A stretch of DNA of 64,000 bases. Origin: Pyrocephalus nanus (lineage: Eukaryota; Chordata; Aves; Passeriformes; Tyrannidae). The stretch covers positions 6,667,001-6,731,000 of the forward strand of contig CM076275.1 of NCBI GenBank assembly GCA_038380795.1, given 5' to 3'. This document shows positions 22,220 to 34,500 of this stretch, one piece after another. Made by a program: the position numbers and the translations under genes. Each line of letters starts with the position of its first letter. Within the stretch, counting starts at the first letter, position 1. A model generated the notes under the pieces. That model was not told where the DNA came from. It saw nothing but the letters and a program-made list of their open reading frames with translations, and made no database searches.

Positions 22220-23199
22220 AGGTGTAGGCATGCTCTTCCTGCACTGCAAAGAGAGATAACTGGTTGGTTTTTGAGAGTCTAAACTGTAGAGAAAGGTCTG
22301 TGTGCTTGTGGTTATAGCCTTTGTAAGTGAAGTGTGCTGGGGAAATAACATTGTTTTGAGAGAAAAAAAGAGAAAATAATGCTTCTGCCTTGTCTGACAA
22401 GCACTGGCAGCACACCATTGTTTAGGTAATTAAACATTATACTCAAGCAGTAACCCTACTTATTTCTCATCAAAATAGCCCTTTTGCCCTTATGCTTTTG
22501 AGCATGCTAGAACAACATTAGGGAAATGCTTTAAACTGCACTTGTGAAAACACTGAGGAGCTGCAGCTTTGATGTCGAGTCTCCTCTGGCTTCCAGCACC
22601 AGGGTTATCCCACCTAGCCTGGAACACCTACCTTCTAAGTAAATACAATTTCCCAAAATAACAATGAAGGTGTGCTGGGAGAAACGGTTGGTGAGGCCAC
22701 GTGAGATGAGGATCTGAGTTCCCAACTCTGGGAGCTTTAAACTTTGCCCCTTCTGATCTGCCAGCCCTGTAGCTGTGACTTGTATTTTTTATCTACTCCT
22801 AAACATGCCATAGGGATCAGCTGCTCTGTACAGGAAAATGTGCTTTTTAATACCTGTTTCAGTATTTTGCACAGAACCTGGTAATCAAGTGAGTTTGTTC
22901 CTTGACTTTGCTCTCTGTGGGGAGTAGATTAAGATCATCACACGTATTTCACTCGAAGCCCAAAACAAGTTTAAATATCTGTTTTGGAGGAGAAAGGCAA
23001 ATGCAATTCCTACCTTACATTGTGTGCCCCTATTGAGGGAGGTCACTTGCAATGAAAAACTCTCTCACTAACCTTCAAAAATGGGTTTTTCTGTAATTCT
23101 TGTTCTGCTGAAGGGTAGAGCTGTGTACAGTAATTGAATCAGTGGTGCATGCAGACTGAAATTTTGCAGGATGAAATTATGGGGCTATAATAGATAGTC
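22220..23199. other. Noncoding stretch, nothing recognised
   Basis: Ordinary AT-rich sequence; no repeat, exon or structure recognised. Confidence 0.5.
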
Positions 23200-23262
23200 T
23201 CTGTTTTCCTTTCTCTTCCCTCTCTTGTATCTTTTTCCTCTTTTCCTTCTTTTTTTTTTCTT
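23200..23262 (+). repeat. Pyrimidine-rich low-complexity tract
   Basis: About 60 bases almost entirely C and T on the plus strand, including a T10 run. It does not end in a clean AG, so an acceptor reading is weak. Confidence 0.8.
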
Positions 23263-23999
23263 GATGTTGGAGTTGGTATCTGAAAACGTAGAGTGGTTTA
23301 GTGAGAAAAACTGAAACTGTGATCAAGGAAAATTTGGATTTTTAATCTGTTTTGAACTTTTTACGTCTTGGTGCCCTGGTCATCTCTGCTGGCTAAATTA
23401 GGTTAAATCTGCCTCCCAGAGAGGATTCATGGTGTTGCTGTGGCCAAATCAAGTGGCTTAGGATTGCAAGCAAAGCAACAGGTTTCTGATCAATACTTTT
23501 TCTATTATTAGAAAAAAAATATGCTATGCTTTATATTTGGAGGGAAGGTGGCTACACCCAAAAAAGGAGAAAAATAATGCTGTGATCGAATTCTCTTCAT
23601 ACAGCAAATAACCCATAAAAGCCCTGAATACTGAATAGTCATGTAAAAAAGAGAAAACAATCGTGGTTATTTGTTCCTTGATGATACTCGCTGAACTGCA
23701 TCCTGCCTGACAGTTTGGTTTGTCAAAGTCTCCACTTGCATCTCTCTGAACTCTTTCATCTTCAGGCTCTGAGGGCTGTCCTACATCAGTCCCTTTGGCC
23801 ATCCGTCTGCTTGCCATTTCACTACGTTGATCCAGCCTTTCCAGGGTTGTTCTTTGCTGGCAGTAAATCCCAGTGCACAAACCAGAGAGGTTTATACAGG
23901 GCCTACTTTCATTTCTGCTATGAAAAGCAAATTCAACCGTGAGATCCTTTTTTCCCCGGTGTGTGCTGGGAGTCTGCATTAGGATTTAGAAGTGAGGCT
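23263..23999. other. Noncoding stretch, nothing recognised
   Basis: A 151-codon minus-strand open frame covers 23524-23979. It has no recognisable family and is opposed by a 75-codon plus-strand frame; I take it as chance. Confidence 0.5.
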
Positions 24000-24215
24000 G
24001 AAAGTTTTAGATCCAGACGAGCAGCTCTCCTTTCATTAGCTAATGCCTTTTATTTAGCAATAAATAAATAAATAACAAATCCCTCCTTTTTGGTCTTTTT
24101 GCCTCATATGCCTGTGTCACAGCCTTTTTTCCATATAATTAATCAACCCATATCTCTCATGCTGCTCTGCTTGTCAGCAGGGATTAAAGCCTGGCAGTAT
24201 TTAATCATCTTGTAT
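24000..24215. promoter_or_regulatory. TAAT-rich conserved-element-like block with (AAAT)n
   Basis: CATTAGCTAATGCC, TATTTAGCAATAAATA, CATATAATTAATCAACC and GTATTTAATCATCTTG cluster in 200 bases, with one retained CpG (GACGAGC). A short (AAAT)4 tract lies at 24059-24075. Enhancer role is inferred from motif density only. Confidence 0.28.
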
Positions 24216-25137
24216 TCCATAGAAGACTAACAATCTCCCTTTGCTTCCTCTTCCCTCCTTTCCCTTTCATTTCCTTGTCTTTTCTGGGTATGTAGCACAG
24301 TGTCTGCTCTGACTGTCTGAAGTTTTTATACAGGGAGTGACAGGTATAAAATTCCTTTCTTGGCTTTTTTCTTCTGTGACCCATGTAATTCCCTCATTGC
24401 TGTGACATTTTGGGTGTACCATGACCTACCCTGTTAGCACAGAGCCCCACCAGACACTGAGGCTGTAGGAATATGTATTGAATCATATTTTACTGTTACT
24501 TGTTACTCTGGGGCTATTCAGCAGTTTGTTTTGCACATACATGGCCAGCTTGGACACTGACCTGGATTCATTTTATTAATTTAGGTATCTCATGAAGTTA
24601 CAGATATCAATATTTGACGTAATCACAGAGATCCCCATTGTAATCAGGGGATGAAAACAGATCCTTCCTTTAGGCACAATCCTTCTGTTTCAAAGTATAA
24701 ATCTCAGTGGATACATGACTCATCTCCTAGAAGGGCTTCTTTGTCTCCATTAACTGTAACGGATATTTATATAACTTGTCCAAATAGAGATGTTTTCGTT
24801 ATACATGTAGAGTGAGATGAGTTGCAAGACGAGTCTTAAGTCATTTCCACTGTCACAGGTCTGTCCATTCCTGTCCCACCATGGGGTGGGGTGGGAGACC
24901 AACAGGGGAGCTGTCCATGGTCCCACCCTCCTGGACTTGCAGGAGCTCCAGGGGACTCTCCCAGCTGAGTGGGGTGAACCTGAGGGGTCGGCACTCTGCA
25001 GAGAAAATGCTCTGTCTCCATTTGTTGCCATTTTCCCAGAGTATGGATTGCTAATTCTTCAGACTTAAGTCAAAACAATCACCATCTCAATTTTATTAGA
25101 CACCCCTAGTAGCAGGGATGATGTCAGACATTATAAG
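24216..25137. other. Noncoding stretch, nothing recognised
   Basis: A pyrimidine-rich patch at 24237-24285 ends near GTATGTAG. GC-richer sequence at 24830-25030 carries overlapping frames on both strands without a recognisable product. Confidence 0.5.
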
Positions 25138-25241
25138 GTCTGTAGATCGAATGGATTGAATTTCATTTGAATCTGGAGGTTAAGTAGTGTTGACCCTGGA
25201 TAGCTTTTTGTATGGGAGGTTGCCAAGAAATCCCAAATACC
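25138..25241 (+). mobile_element. 5S rRNA-derived SINE head (AmnSINE-like relic)
   Basis: The stretch follows 5S rRNA from its start almost to its end: GTCTGTAG, TTGAA, GAATCTGGAGG, TAAGTAGTGTTGACCCTGG (25181-25199, for TAAGCAGGGTCGGGCCTGG), ATAG, ATGGGAG (25212-25218), GCC (25222-25224) and GAAATCCC. The distance from TAAG to ATGGGAG is 31 bases against 30 in 5S, and from ATGGGAG to GCC it is the same as in 5S. Identity is roughly 70 percent, too low for a working 5S gene. The most economical reading is the 5S-derived promoter head of an ancient SINE such as AmnSINE1, which begins with a 5S-like region. I cannot recognise the tRNA-like middle or the Deu domain downstream. Confidence 0.6.
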
Positions 25242-28066
25242 TTCAATGCAAATGGCATTTTGCTCAGCCCACACCAAATATCATACCACTGAAATATGTT
25301 TGCTTTCTCCTGCTTTGCTGCCATTGCTGTACTGATGGATGAAAACTGGAGAAGGAAAGGAAGGAGAGAGAGGAAGAGACTTAAAATAATTTGCTTTTTT
25401 AATTGTTCTCATGTCCTAGGTAAATGTTTTCTTGCTTCAGAAGAAAGTCCTATTTATAACAGAGTTCAGCTGCTGAGAGATCATAGGAGGCAGTGGTGTA
25501 AAACCTTTGGTGGATGCTGTTGAACCCTGGAATATTGGTTTTTTCCCAATTCAGATAAAAAGTCTTCACCTTCACCACTTCTTGCTGTAGGAGGCAGCTT
25601 ATTTGGCCTCTTTTAAAATTGAATGGTGGATGAAACGTTTGGTTACAGTTTTGATAACAAAGGTAAAAGAATAAATCACAGCCATTGCTGAGAAGTAGAT
25701 GTTTTTCTTGGTTGACTAAAGTAGTACAGTGGTGCAGTGATAACAAAAAGAACAGATCAAAAGACAGTGAAGAATGTAATATTTGCTGGTTTCTTTTAGT
25801 TCTAACATGGGCAACTTCAGGTCAGCAGACTGAAAATCCATATGTGAAAGCAACCAACTGGCTCTCAAATGGAATTAGCACGTGCCAGGAATCCCAGGGA
25901 CAAATGTTTGTTTTGTGTTGTATGGGCTGTCAAATTAATGATCAGAATAGCACTTTTTGGCCTCAAACCTTTTTGATCAATACAGATGCTTCATTTTTCT
26001 TCCAGAACTGAACTGGATGGATGTTTATATTTTATGGGAAATAGCAAACCCAGCAAGTTAAAGTAGAAGCAAACAACACCACCAGAATTTGGTGCTTTTT
26101 TAAGGGGAGGATTTATGAGGTTTAAACCTTGATTTATATAAAAAAAAGAGCATGAGCAGTGGTTTTTAAACACATTTGCCAGGGAAAGAGAAGTAGAAAA
26201 ATGCAGAATAAAAATTAGGAAGTGATAAATGCAGACATCATTTAATGAAGGAAATTAATTCCACAAGCAGAGTGATACAGAAAGGAAACATCCGTTACTG
26301 AGGAAGGGGCATTGAGGCAAAGGACATTTGTCATCTCAAGTGACAATTAGATGAGCTCCAAACAGAGCAGGGTAAAGAAGGTAAAAATATGCAAGAGAAG
26401 AAAATGAGGCGAGGAGAATTGAAGGAATACAGAGCAGGCTTTTGCAGGTCTGTTGGCCTGATTTATGCTTTTACACCCTTCTTAGCATACAAACATCCCT
26501 GAAACGAGGAGCCTGTTTTGCTCTCATTACTGTACAGTCCTGTGAGCACCACGTCGGGTGAATCTGCTTGGCAGCAGAACCCGAAAGCAGCTGTGGGACT
26601 GAGCAGAAGGTGGTTCAGGAGCTGAAAGGTGAACCGTGTTGGATGCTTTGTTCCCTGCCTGCTTTCCAAAGGGCTGTGGAGGAGGCAGCAGCAGCCAAGC
26701 GAGCGATGTGCTCGGCTCTGAGCTCAAATCCATGGTCTGCAGAGCAAAATGGTTTGCTCAGGCTCCAGAACGCTGTGGTCTGTCCCAAAACTCCACCCAA
26801 CACATTCACCATGGCTTGCCCCAAAAAAGGGCTCTGTTTCCTTCTGTGGAGACCTGGATGCACATGAGAAAATATTGTTTCTGCTGGGGGAAATTCCTCT
26901 TTCCCAGTTATTTCCTCTCTGCACTGGAGTAACACGCTTGGGTAATACAAGACCTGCCCCACACCCCTCAGGTGTTGTCTCCACGGGGGTCTCAAGTTGC
27001 CATAATTTAGTTTCTGGCCCAGTACTCATGTTTAAAGAAAAGAAAACTTTATATTTTTGCTCTGAGGGTTTACAGGAGCATAAGAAATTGCCAGACTGGT
27101 TTGAAACAGAGCTGCTGACAAGAGTTTTCTGTTGATGATGCAATTCAGGTGGTCTTCATGGCTTCTGTCATCGAAGGGCTTTTACAAACCTCTGTTTCCC
27201 AAGGGCTTTAAGTGCCAGGTCTCTTCTTCATTTCCAGAGCCCTTCTGGCCCCATTTCTCTATGTCTAGGTGGCAAAGAGTAGCCCACAGCAGAAACTTCC
27301 AGCAGTCCCTTTGCACAGAACTCCTGTTCTGGGGACCTTCTCATTTTGTCCATGAAGAGTAATTCAGACCCAGGGTGGGCAGGATGTGCCAGCCAGGCTC
27401 ATATTTCAGCTCAGTGTGGCTACTGCACAGAAAATCAGGCTGGGGCATCACCCATCAGGCTGTTTGAGGTTCCAGAAATTTAGTCGGTTTTGAAGATTAT
27501 GTTGAGTTTTATAAGCAGAAGCAAATTCCTTCAAGATTAATGTCAGCTGTTTAAGCATATTTGCTAGAGCTTGCATCTTGTTCTTGGTGGTTTTGCGGTG
27601 TTTTTTTAAGTGCTGTATGAATAAACATTTAATGTGTGTAACATTTGTGTGTAACACCCTTCCAAGTGGCCAAGTTTGGCACAAATTGAATGCCCTGCAG
27701 GACAAGGAGCTGTTCAGTCCCAGGTCAAGTAGGTTTTAAAGCTCCAAAAGCTGAGTTGATTTAGTGTCAGATACTGTTCCTGTGCTTTTGATCCAGCTTC
27801 TTGCAGCTCTGAACCTGTGACTAGTGCTATAAAAGAGACAGGAAAGTTAAAATTCTTGTAGTTCTACAAAAGTCAAACTTGGCCCAACAGAACACGATTC
27901 ACAGCCCTTGGGGCTGGGCTCTTACAAGCATAAACTTTTCAGAACTGCAAGCCACCGACTTTCCTCTTCTTTTGGGATTAATATACTTATGATTTTTTAA
28001 TGTGAAGTGCTAGAAAACTTATTTAATATGTAGTTCTTTGTCCTTATCTTTTATTCTGCCTATCTT
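25242..28066. other. Noncoding stretch; CpG-enriched patch near 26540-26720
   Basis: CpGs are more frequent at 26540-26720 (CACGTCGGG, ACCCGAAAG, AAGCGAGCGATGTGCTCGG). Overlapping open frames on both strands at 26463-27143 (up to 139 codons) reflect this GC-rich patch; no domain is seen. The rest is AT-rich and featureless. Confidence 0.45.
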
Positions 28067-28125
28067 ATAAAAAAATAACAAAACAAAAAAACCCAACACC
28101 CCAAACCCACCAAAAAACCTACGAA
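28067..28125 (+). repeat. A/C-rich low-complexity tract
   Basis: A7, A4, A7 and A6 runs separated by C-rich words (AACCCAACACCCCAAACCCA). Could be a decayed retroposon tail, but no element is recognisable beside it. Confidence 0.8.
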
Positions 28126-28749
28126 AATAGTTGCTTTGGGCACATACAGTAGGATATATTCAGTCTTGAAGTCAGCAAACTATTATAACATTATATAGAA
28201 AAGGTTACAGGGAAGACCTGTGTGGTGGTGGTATGCAGGAGAGCTTCCATTTTTCTGGCAAGTGACAACTTTGTGGTCTCTTCTCTGTCTAACAACTCTA
28301 ATTTAAAAGAAAAAAAGTATTTTTGAGATATTAGACTGGAGTTGTTCTCCTTTCTGTGATACAAACCATAGGGAAAGATTCTATGGTCTGTAGCTCTGTT
28401 GTTTCATTCCTCTTCATACATCATTTATTTCAAATTAGAGAGACTTAGCAGGAATCCAGAAATTTGCATCTGCTCCAGCATCAGGGCTAATATAATCAAA
28501 AATAGAGCAGAAACACAAGGACTACCAAGAATCTGGATAGTATTGGCTAAATGACCTTGCTATGTTCAGGGAATACATTTATTTCCACTCCCCTGTTACC
28601 CATACCAACTGTGTGATCAGAGGTACAGTAAGAGTGCTCACATGGAAGCTGCCTTAATTTGGGGCAGTAGGGAGAGTACCTTCAGCCCTGTGGGTTTGTA
28701 GCTGCCTGGAGCTGTGCTGGGTTACAGACACCTCCTGGGGATCTGCTCA
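28126..28749. other. Noncoding stretch, nothing recognised
   Basis: Ordinary sequence; no repeat, exon or structure recognised. Confidence 0.5.
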
Positions 28750-29040
28750 CTGGAATTCTGTGTCATGCCAGGAGCTGCCTGAACAAGGTGTTAATTATAC
28801 ATTCCTGTGCATTCCTGGTTCAGATTAATTTATGAGCTTAATCCTTCAGATTGGTTATGCAATTTGCTCCATGAAATATCAGTTGCATTCTCTCTATTAA
28901 TGAAAACCCACAAATAATCCCCGTGCCCTAAGTACCTGTCCTGATTATCTACCGCGTTCATAAGTGCTGCCTGCAGAATTATTTTTGCCTGGTTAATGTT
29001 TGATTTCATATTTATTCTAATTGCTAGTGTTGCTATTTTA
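28750..29040. promoter_or_regulatory. TAAT-rich conserved-element-like block
   Basis: GTTAATTATAC, GATTAATTTATGAGC, CTTAATCC, TATTAATGAAAACC, CAAATAATCC and CTGGTTAATG follow one another in about 230 bases, with CpGs kept at CCCCGTGCC and TACCGCGTTC (28952-28961). The mixture of homeodomain-type words and retained CpG fits a developmental enhancer; this is an inference. Confidence 0.33.
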
Positions 29041-31110
29041 GAAGTTGCTAACCCATTGGTGGATATCCTGTTTTATTCCTTTCTGCCATTCCCTAGCAAG
29101 CTCCAGCTCTCTTGTTTTACAAACCCATTTCAAGTTTTTGTATGGACACAACTGTTCACTGGGGCTGGCCCCTGCTTCCATATGGAGCACATTAATCACA
29201 ATTTAGCTATGTAAACATGAACTTGTATTTTATGCTGCATACAGTTGCCCAGCTGAGGTTGAATGAAAGATTTCATTATAGTAAGTCATATAAACACACC
29301 TGAGACTCTGAAAACAACGTAACGTGGCTCTCTGTTCTATAGAATACATCAGTTTGCTAATTAAAAGTCTGCTCTTATGGTTGATGCTCATTTCTTTTTA
29401 TGAAGCCCTGGAATGCCATTAAGCAGGTCTGGAATGGTGGTGTGTGGTTTATTGTTTTTTCTTAAAATTGTTTCCTGCCTATTTTGTCTTGTTTTTTTCA
29501 CTGTGTTGAAGAGTCACTCTTTGTTTTTCATTTATGGTTTTCATAGAGTAAATCTGCAAGTATTGTTTATAGTTGAAATGTTCTCAATTGTATATTTTCT
29601 GAACAGCTTGGATTTAATAGCTGGTTTATGTTTGGAATAAACAAGTGAAAAGAAAAGTTAAGGGCCATGAATCAACAAAAGGAAAATAAAAACAAAGTCT
29701 TTAGAGAAATAAGTAACAAAACTGTATACTTTCTAACCCAGAAAATTCATCAATCCTTTTGTCCATGTGTATGCTCATGTTATTATTTTGCTTTGATTCA
29801 TGTGTACTTCAGGGACTCTCATGCTTACTCTAGGTGGAACTATCAATAGAGCTATTAAAACAAGACAGAAGAAACACAGTCTGTCTCAAGCATTCAATGG
29901 TTTTCTGTTTGTTTGGTTTTTTTTTCTAAAATATTGCCAATAGATAAGCTGCAGCATGTTACTTGGGTGTAAAGTTACCCAGATTTAATAAAGTTGAGTA
30001 TGAGTATATAATAAAGAACACCTTGGATTGCAAAAGCAATACTTACAGCAACCAAGAAAATTAAAAAGGGTAGAAATATTTCACTTTCAGAGAATTACAT
30101 AGTCTTAAGCACTGTAAATTAGGACGAAGCTTTCCCAGGGACCTGATGCCTTCAGCATTTCCTCCCTTCTGCTCCACATGACTTACACCGTTGGTTGAGA
30201 TGTGAGCTGAGTGCCCTTGCTTTGTCAAGCACAACCAGAGCCTTCAGTGTTCAACATGCTTTTGTTGAAACACATGTGTTGGCCAAGCTCTTGACTTTAA
30301 AGTTGGAGAAAAAGTAGATTAAACTGTCTGCCCTCCTTCTGGGTTAATAATGTTATGAGATCACAAGGTGTCCTCAGTTACTGCTGATGTTGGTGGTGCA
30401 AGGAGAGTACAAACATGCCATAGGCACAAGATGTGTGGTTACAGGGAAGGGAGAGTGCCATAGGCCATTATGCCTCTTATAGAGAATTATTAATGAAGAA
30501 CATCTTAAGAATTCTAAGTAAACATATACACAACTTTTGATGTGCCTTTCTATACAGGTACCTTTTATACGATCTGCTGTGACCAAGAGGGACTCCTTTC
30601 TACTGTACTCCCAACCTTTTACACTCCCTTCCACCCCAGTCACTTTTAGTAATTCTTAAGTGCAAGCACATGAAAAACCTAGTTTTGATCGATAGTTTTT
30701 ATGGCAAAATCTATAAAAGAAAACAGTCCCTTTATACAACTCAGAACAAATAATTTAGACTATAGCCCTGACACAGCTTCTGTTTAAGCTTGGCTGGAGG
30801 ATGAGGCTCTAAACATGCAAAGTGGAGTTGTATCACATTGACATTTAAATATAATCATAGGAGTAGATGGTTGAGAGTCCAACAAGAGCCACAAGCGACG
30901 GAGTAAGTTGCTGGCAGAAGAGCTGATGGGAAGGACTGAAGTGATTGCAAATGAGACCTGACCAGGAGGTAATGTGATGAGTGTTCTCTAAGAGTAAAGT
31001 ATGTTGCAGAAATTAAATGAAGCCTGGAGTGAGGTGGAGGTGGGGGACAAATCCCATAATTCCTCCACTTTATGTCATAAGAGCTATATCATTTACAGTT
31101 GTGGGTTGTT
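29041..31110. other. Noncoding AT-rich stretch, nothing recognised
   Basis: Strongly AT-rich, with T-rich plus-strand patches (29445-29540, 29905-29935). No repeat family or exon recognised. Confidence 0.5.
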
Positions 31111-31136
31111 GGTTTGTTTCGTTTTTTTTTCCCCAG

Positions 31137-31236
31137 CCTTCAGCTGAGGGTGTCTGAGAGTTATTGTGAGATTTGAAAGAATGCCGAGGTTTTGATCTTG
31201 TCACGACTGAAGGTACTTTATAAAATGCCAGAGCTG
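31137..31236 (+). other. Candidate exon with strong splice signals
   Basis: A T-rich tract of about 25 bases ending in TTTTTTTTTCCCCAG (AG at 31135-31136) is a near-ideal 3' splice site. CTG/GTGAGTGA (GT at 31237-31238) is a near-ideal 5' splice site. The 100-base interval has stops in all three plus-strand frames, so it would be noncoding or untranslated. It overlaps the left edge of the CpG-dense island, so a promoter-proximal noncoding RNA is one possibility. A 195-codon minus-strand frame (31070-31657) covers it, but its composition (Ser, Arg, Gln, His rich) follows from GC content and I recognise no domain. Confidence 0.35.
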
Positions 31237-31560
31237 GTGAGTGAAAATCTGGGACGGCTCTTGGCTGCTGCGCTTGCGAGAGCTCGGCTAATGAGGCCAC
31301 TGGAGAGCGGCTGCTGAGCAGCCCCAGCGTGGTGGCCCTGCCGTGCTGAGCCACTGGAGAGGGAGGAGGAGCCTGACCTGTGAGGGCAAACCAAGTGCCA
31401 ACCATCATTAATAATAATGGTTTGTATTCCCGTCGTGCTTGGCAGTGTCTGTGCAGGTGAAGGGTTCCACGGTGCGTAGCGGAGTCGTGGTTACCCCTTT
31501 CTGTCCTGACTCTCAGGCGGTGCCTTGAGGTCTTGCTGGACTGAGCCCACGTGTTGGTGG
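31180..31560. promoter_or_regulatory. CpG-dense island
   Basis: Counted by eye, about 17 CpGs fall in some 370 bases, the densest run of this length in the window. Clusters include TGCGCTTGCGAGAGCTCGG (31270-31288), CCCGTCGTGC (31429-31438) and CACGGTGCGTAGCGGAGTCG (31469-31488). An AT-rich dyad (ACCATCATTAATAATAATGG, 31401-31420) sits in the middle. There is no TATA box at a sensible place. It could be a CpG-island promoter of an unannotated transcript or a constrained enhancer. Confidence 0.45.
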
Positions 31561-34500
31561 TATGACCTGTCTGCTGCATGCAGACTTCATCAGAGCAGGG
31601 TGAGATAACCAGAAGAAGGCGTCTGGAGGGGCCATGTAGGGATGGCAGCTGTGGCAAAAGCTTTGTTAGCCTTGTGGAGGTTGTAATCCAAGTTTAGCCA
31701 CATAAGTGATGTGACGTGGGGAACATCCCACATCAGCAGACACCAAAAAAGTGAAGTGTCTGAAGTCAGATGAGATTTGGTAAGTTGTTCTGGGCAACTT
31801 TTTTTGAAATTTCATAAGCATGCAACTCCTTTAATGCTCACTAAGGAGCGTGCTCTTTTAAGAGCAGTGATAAAAAATTTCCATAGTCTGTTTAAGAGGA
31901 ACAGGAGAATTGTTAGAGGAGATCCCACCAGCTGCCATTCACATGCCTGGATGAGTGATTTGCATTTGAGTCTGGCAAAACTGTTTTGTTGAAGGTATTA
32001 AACAAAGATAGTAAATTTTTCCTGGTATACCATAGGCATATATTGGTGACTAGTTTCTTTCCTCCACCCTACAGTTTCCAAAGGGCCAAGCATTGTCCTG
32101 GTTCAACAGAATACAGGAGCCCAAGTCTTAACTTGGCATAGTTATAATTCCCTTGAGTTCAAGAAAAGTTCACATGTGCTTTAATTTATCTGCTTAAAAG
32201 ATTTGGGGCTGAATTGTGGTCAGTGAGGACACCAGTGTCCCACAGACATGGTGCTGCCTGAACCTCTGCCAGCATCTGTTTCTGCTGATCTGGAGAAGCT
32301 CAGAAGAAAAAGCCTGTGTTTGAAGGAAGAATAAAGGGTCCTCTACAGTGATGCAATTCAGATATACAGATTAGGAAACGATTTTTCTATCGATCCAGAA
32401 TGCCACTTTAACCTGCCTAGAAATTGGGTGCTCATATTCTTCAGTGATTTTGGAAATGGCAGGTGTCAAACTCTGTTACTAAACTGTTTTTTTTCCAAAG
32501 AGAAAGCAGGACTTCTATGAGTGCTTGCTGTGGAAGGCATAGGTGTGTTTTAGACAGGAGATTTGCTGAGGGAAATTGCAAAACAAATGGGTTTGTGTCT
32601 CACAAGCATCAGCTTGGGAACCATGACAGTGGTCAGGTAACTCTTGATAGATCTATTAAAATGTCTGGAGATTGCACTGTAAGACAAAAATACGTAAATA
32701 CCAGTGAACTACACATAAAACAGCAAGAATATTTTTACTAAGTAATTGGCCATCCCCCTCACTTTGTCCCCTCCTGCTTGATTAATACTGTCTCACTTCA
32801 GGGAATTTAGTGTGAAGTACACAACAGGACTAGATTCTGTTTCATTTTGTAAAATTGAGTTTCTAGCAGGTTGATGAACTCAGTGGTGGTGCCTGGCTTT
32901 GTTTCTGAATTTCGTGACAGTTGCTTTGGAGCACTTTCACACCACATCCATTTACAGGTGTAATTTAACTTAGTGTCTGCTGGGAGAGAATTCAGGCCTC
33001 ACCTGGGATCTGTCAGCTGGCCTTTGCTGGGCAAATTTGTTGAGTTTGGGTTTTGGTGACGGGAAACAAAAGCCATGGCAGGTACACAACAGCAGCCCTA
33101 TTGAACCATTGCAATCTGACACTGAGGCTCTGGAATCCCTAGAGGACCAGGAATCTGGGAGACGAATGGGATTCGATCACTCTGGCACTAGCTCTTATCT
33201 CTCCTGTGGTAAAGGAGCACACAAACAATGATTTGGAATTTATTTCCACTGCAAAACAGATCTTTGATCCCAAGGCAATAAACAGTAAAAGAGCAAGCAG
33301 AGAAGAATCAAATATTACAGAAATGCATGTTAAAAAAACCCTGAGATTTCTGTTGGGAATTTTGTATGGTTTTTCAGCAGCAGAATCTCAGATGCATCAA
33401 ACACTTGCAGTATGATATTTTTAACAATTACAACTCCAGATATGTGCAATTACAAACAGTAGGACTTCTGTCAGGAATGACTGCACGAAGTTTAATTTAA
33501 TGTACTCAGCCTTGTAATTGTTTGTTTTTTTTTAATCTTGCTGTGCCAATGACAGTATTTTTTTCTTCATATTTTTTATGTTTTATATCCTCCACAAATC
33601 ACACATTTAAGACAGTTTTGTTTTGCAACATCTCTGAAAAGCTGGCTTATTAGCAAGCCAGTCCATGCCAGATTATTTTAATATTGATAGCCTGTATCAA
33701 CAGCTGAGATAAAGATGCGTTCCTTGTGCTGTTTTGTTAAGGTTTAGTGAGACTAAATCACAAAACATTGCTTTGCTTGGAAATTGAATTGAAAAGATCC
33801 ATCTACACTTGGATTACTTGTTTAGAGAAAGCTGGTCTTGCATTCTGAAGATTTTAGTGGCATTTGCTTGAAGTTTGTGTGCCTGAACTATACCAGGCAA
33901 ATTTGAAGTGCCTCAGTGCTCCAGCACTCTGCTGAACTGGGATCTTACTTAAAAAGGATATTTTCATCTTTGCTTCCCACTGCTCTGTCTTTGTCATAAA
34001 CAGGAGATAGGAAAGCAAACTTAAATTTAGAGTTATATATAACATTAATTTTCTGTGCAATATAACCATGAGCTACTAGAGCTGCTGGTGATAAATGAAG
34101 CTGGTGCCTATGTGTTCTTACTTAATCTTTTGAGGCTGCACGATTATAAGGGTTAGTCCTGCAGCCAGGGTTATTTTCGTTTTTCTGGTTTTTCACTTGC
34201 TTTGCACTGAAACACTTGCATGTGCATTCAGGATATTACTTATTTCATTCTGGCACTTTTAATATGAAACTTGCCAGATTTTTATCCTGGGTTTTGATGG
34301 ATGATTACCTATGGGATGTGAGCAGCCAGTGTGCCATGGATCTGGGCTGGGGTGGTGGAAGTGCCTTTCAGCCTCGTGCACCTGGACCTCCAGCAGCTTA
34401 TGCTCACTTAAAGGGGATTACAGAAAGTAAGTAGCAAAAACAGGGCTTCTGACAGGATTTTTGAATACGGTCCTTTGGTCTGCACTTTCCTTGGAAATTT

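Noticed and set aside
24237..24349. Possible exon after the pyrimidine tract ending GTATGTAG
   Set aside because: The acceptor contains purines and the proposed donor GTATAA is weak.
31436..31452. TTGGCAGTGTCT resembling a miR-34 seed region
   Set aside because: The match stops after the first 11 to 12 bases and no complementary arm for a precursor hairpin is present.
31070..31657. 195-codon minus-strand open frame, the longest in the window
   Set aside because: It lies in the CpG-dense island, where stop codons are rarer. It shows no domain, signal peptide or recognisable family, and candidate splice sites on the other strand cut through it.
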